From: Lagopus muta
Lineage: Eukaryota > Chordata > Aves > Galliformes > Phasianidae
DNA length: 64,000 nt
Reading direction: 5' to 3'
Assembly: GCF_023343835.1 (NCBI RefSeq)
Contig: NC_064437.1
Coordinates: forward strand, 44,794,967 to 44,858,966
Part shown: in pieces, positions 60,201 to 64,000 of the stretch
Position numbering within the stretch: the first letter of the stretch is position 1
Layout of the letters: the number at the start of each line of letters is the position of its first letter
Made by a program: the position numbers and the translations under genes
Notes under the pieces: model-generated
Seen by the model: only the letters and a program-made list of their open reading frames with translations
Told to the model about the DNA's origin: nothing
The model's database searches: none

Positions 60201-63200
60201 ACTTGTAACAAAGGGGAAAAAAAGTGAAAGTTTGGGCAATACTAAAGAAAAAAAATTGAGAACTCTCCTCCCAACTTTTCCTAGGTTTTACTAACTAAGA
60301 AATTCAAATGCAATCACCTCAAGAAGTCCTTTAGTTTATTTGTATTTTACCAGGGTATTTCGCTAGCAGACATTGACTACATTAATCATTACTTCATCAG
60401 CTTGTTCTAATGACAGCTAGCATTAACCTCTGCTAAGTGACATGCTAAACGTGCATTTTTCTAAGTGTTAAGACTGAAATGTAGTTCACTTGTTGGATCA
60501 TCCTCCCCCTTTTATTCTAGGGATGAGAGCTCTTTCATTTTCTATTTCCTTATGAATAATTAAAGTGAACTTTTTTAAAGTTAATATTTAATTCTTAAGC
60601 AGATATTAAAGAGCTTAAGAGGTAAAATGAAAATGTACAGAAGTTTATGCATTTCTCCAGATGACAGGAAGTTTATTCCATTTTACACTTGAAACCTATA
60701 AAGGTTAATTAACTTCAGTATGCCATTATTGCAAACATTTCCAGTTTACTTTAGATCATTTTTACTGGTAGTACGGATCCTGGAAAAAAGCAAGGTACTT
60801 ATGAATAACCTACAACACACATCTTACACACTCACAGCAATAGTTTATAAAGAAGTCTACATGCACACATTTGTGCTACCCCAAGATGTAGGTTAAGATC
60901 TGAAAAATCAGCTATAAGCTTGGGAGAAAGAAAAACAGTTCAGCAGTTTCTGTTCCAAGATGTCTCCAGTTAGCCAACCAGAATCATTAATTAATTATTA
61001 AAATCAGAGCAACTCCCTAAAATTTTGAACCGGTTTCCAGTGAAATAAATAATAACATCCTCTTGCTGTTGTAGTTCGAAATAAGGCTCCCTGGAACTAG
61101 CCTTCCTCCCCCAGTTCATTCAGAAACAGAGATGTAAGCTTAGCCAAATCCTTCTCTCATTTGCCACCACAAACAATCCACAGTTTATTAGGATAGTAGC
61201 ATTTACTCGTATTGCATATAGCTGTGAAACTAGAGGCAATAACAATCAACAGTGTTTTTCCATATGCTGTACCACTTCCATTTCCCCCACACTCCTCCCA
61301 GCACAGAATAGCCAGCACAGTTGTTGAGGTGGTAATGTTAAGCCAGAACAGTGAAATGACACCACACTAAGGAAGGACACTGTTACTAATGGAAAATCAG
61401 TAGGGTGGAGCTGTTATTTTTACTGGTTTATTGAAGAAAGTGAATTAATTTGTATTCACAGTGAAATGACATGGCAGAATTTATTGGTGTTAGGATCTTA
61501 GAAGAAAAAACATTATGGCAAAGAACTATACAAAAAAAAAAAACAACTATACTGTTTAGAATTACTTTATGCATTGATTTCTTCATTTGTTAACAGTATG
61601 AATATGCTTAAAATACTAATGAATTGTTCTGAGTCAGGTTCTTTCTATCAGCTTGAATATATAGAAACATACAAAGGTGGAATGGGAATGACATTTTTTA
61701 CAGTTTCCCTTTCAGCTAATTGCTTGCCTGTAAAACGAAGACACCAATGAGTCTACGCAAAGGCCTTTTACACAGTGGTGTATTAAAAGACAGGAAGTGA
61801 TACAGAACATTCTGTGATTCAGTATATATGACAGAGAAATTCAAGTGGTTCCAAACATTTTAAATGCTTTCATTTTGCCAGATTTCTCTCCATTTTTCTC
61901 GTGGCTGTTTAGGAACTTTTTTTTTTTTTTTTTTACAGACTTGCTTACAGCCTTGGGATTTTTTCTTAAAAATTTTGTTTTATCTTCATAGTCATCTATT
62001 CATGAAAAGACTAAACCAGAAATTACAGTTACAATTTAAAATCTGTCTGGTAGAATAGCCTGTTGTGGACAGTCGTAGCTCACCTTTCAATTGTATCACT
62101 GAAAGTAAGAAGGTTAAGATCTATTTTTCAAGCCAATTAATTTCTCTGTACCATCCCAGGAAAGAGCTGCCCTTCCACATTTAAGCAACAATTGAATGAT
62201 CAGACTTAGATATTTAGCAGAGATACAAAAAAGAAACAAGGGGAAAGGGAATGCAGGAGAGCATAGAGTGATTTTGTTATCTGTAGCATCAGTTTCCTGG
62301 TGCACTGTACAAGTCTGTGATTACAGTAAATCATCAATGAAGTCGTCAACAATATGATAAGGATGGGCAAAAAAAAAAGAGAAAGTTCTTGGATTGGCAG
62401 GTCACCATTTGTTACAAATGCTATCTGAGATGTTCTAGCAGTGATAGTAAACCTATATTTTACTCATTTACTTGACTGAGAGCATAAGTCACCAGATCAC
62501 AAGGTGTGAATCCCATTAGTTTGACAACTTTGTGATGTTTCTGAATATATTCTGGATTACCAGTCCCAAGCACTTGAATCTCAAAGATCCTCATGTAATA
62601 TTGGTGGGTGGGAAAAACAAAAAACAAGCCAGGACAACATAAAAACAAAGAACCAAATCAAATTAGGCAAACCCTCGTTCCTGATGCCATTACCTCCAGA
62701 AGAATTGTGTGCTTTCAGCTGGTAGTTTTCAAAGTTTTCAATACTTTCTATAATTGGAAGGCTGTGGCTTGACCACAGACAAGAGAAAAATTCTATGAAT
62801 CATTCTATGATTCTATCACCCTGTACACATCTCCTTGTTATATACGTATCTTCAAATAACCAGCGTCATAGGCAAGCTTCTTTGGGGTACCAAAATACTT
62901 GTACTCATTCATTTCTAGCTACAGTGCACTAAGGCACTGCCCTGACAAATACAGGTCAAACCTCAATCATTAGCCAAATCTCAAACAATAATGCTCTCTG
63001 AGGTGTTTCCCTGGGAACTGAGAAGTTATGCCTAATGGGAATTGAGTTAAAGTGTTTGACTAGGGAGTTTCTAAGGAAAGTGCATGCTATAGCAAGAAGA
63101 GATTAAAGCGATTAATTCAGCATGATTTTTCCCTTCTGAACCACGAATAAAAAAGCAATAAATGTGCCTATTAAATTAACTACTACCTCTTAGAGAGATG

Positions 63201-64000
63201 CTGTCTTGTATGGCTGACATTCTGATAAATGTGAGCACTGCAAATTCCACTGTGCTTCTCCAAGAAGTTCGGAGCAAATTCCAGTCTGAGGAACTACACT
63301 GCATGTATCCTAAACTCCACTTCAAATTTCAGATGAAAAAAAAATGACACTTAATACAGTGAGCATTTAAAGGCTAACTGGCTCACTAGGGACTGCATTT
63401 TGTCATTACTGCAAGAAATGATTCACTCATACTCTTATCCTGGAAACAACTGTTCATGGCAGGACTTTAATCTGTCCTACTGTCCTATGATGTGCATACA
63501 TCACAAAATTAAGGAGTATTATCTCAGTGAAGTCAGCTGATGGCTCAGGTCCTACCTTGCAAATGATTTTCCAGTATTTCCACATGCTGGGTATACAACA
63601 GATGAAATAGGCCTTTAAAACTTGCTTCATTTTCCCTGAATCCATTGAGATTGCGCGGTGGCTTTACAGGAACAGGGTATTTAAGCACTCAGAGGACAAC
63701 AATGAGAAGAGAGTCCTCATGGTTCGAAAATGCTGTCAGTACATCTTTGTTTCACAGACTGATTCCAGCATCTGCTTTCCATTAATAACCATAGGGGGTA
63801 AAAAAAGACCCAGGATTTTTACTAGCACAAAAACTGCTTAATACTAAGCATGCAATTGCCATGGAAATTGGTGCATCAGCATCCTCTAGGAGAATCTGGA
63901 AATTAACCTAACAAGCTGTAACACCAATGCAATTGCTTTGCAAAGAAAGGCTGTGTGGTTAGATAAATGTGGGTAGCACTGCCTTCTCTCATTTTTTCCA
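57261..64000. other. AT-rich gene desert to window end; no gene seen
   Basis: Short frames only. A short CR1-like 3' tail motif occurs at 62790-62816. No gene recognised. Confidence 0.5.
62790..62816 (+). mobile_element. Possible CR1 3' tail remnant
   Basis: Repeated ATTCTATGA units (ATTCTATGAATCATTCTATG then ATTCTAT) match the CR1 terminal repeat. The sequence before it is not recognisable as CR1, so this may be a very short or decayed copy. Confidence 0.4.

Overview
The window looks like nuclear DNA from a galliform bird, probably chicken. Three things suggest this. The only recognisable gene is a vertebrate single-finger NET-family zinc-finger gene. The dispersed repeats are CR1 LINEs of avian type, including 3' tails of the ATTCTRTGA kind. 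The intergenic DNA is AT-rich and repeat-poor, as in bird gene deserts. No bacterial operon, CRISPR array, IS element or phage gene was found.

Gene: ZNF503 (Nolz-1/Nlz2-type) lies on the + strand with two coding exons, 7941-8249 (103 codons) and 9313-10833 (506 codons plus TGA), separated by a 1,063-nt GT-AG intron. The predicted protein is 609 aa. It carries the Sp motif, FKPYSK motif, buttonhead-like Cys box, atypical C2H2 finger and conserved C-terminus of the NET (Nlz/Elbow/Noc/TLP-1) co-repressors. The 5' leader holds a 41-codon uORF whose TGA overlaps the main ATG.

Layout: 1-7470 is upstream non-coding DNA with two AT-rich stretches that look like conserved regulatory elements (about 1.4-2.1 and 4.17-4.54 kb) and a large CpG-rich domain from about 6.0 kb into the gene. 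The 3' UTR runs from 10834 to about 11.13 or 11.53 kb. From 12.3 to 16.0 kb there are further orphan CpG islands and enhancer-like AT-rich blocks (13.4-14.1 and 16.1-17.1 kb). From 17 kb to the end I see no protein-coding gene. This gene desert holds one 411-nt homopyrimidine tract, two clear CR1 fragments, one older CR1/L3-like fragment, several AT microsatellites and homopolymers, and unique sequence with enhancer-like character (best at 34.15-36.9 and 57.0-57.26 kb).

Reading of the whole: this looks like one developmental regulator gene with part of its long-range regulatory landscape. I found no undescribed multi-gene system. The most unusual observations are a 36-bp inverted duplication that appears spliced into the tail of a CR1 element, the uORF with an ATGA overlap, a strong TATA-like box in intron 1, and the 411-nt homopyrimidine run.
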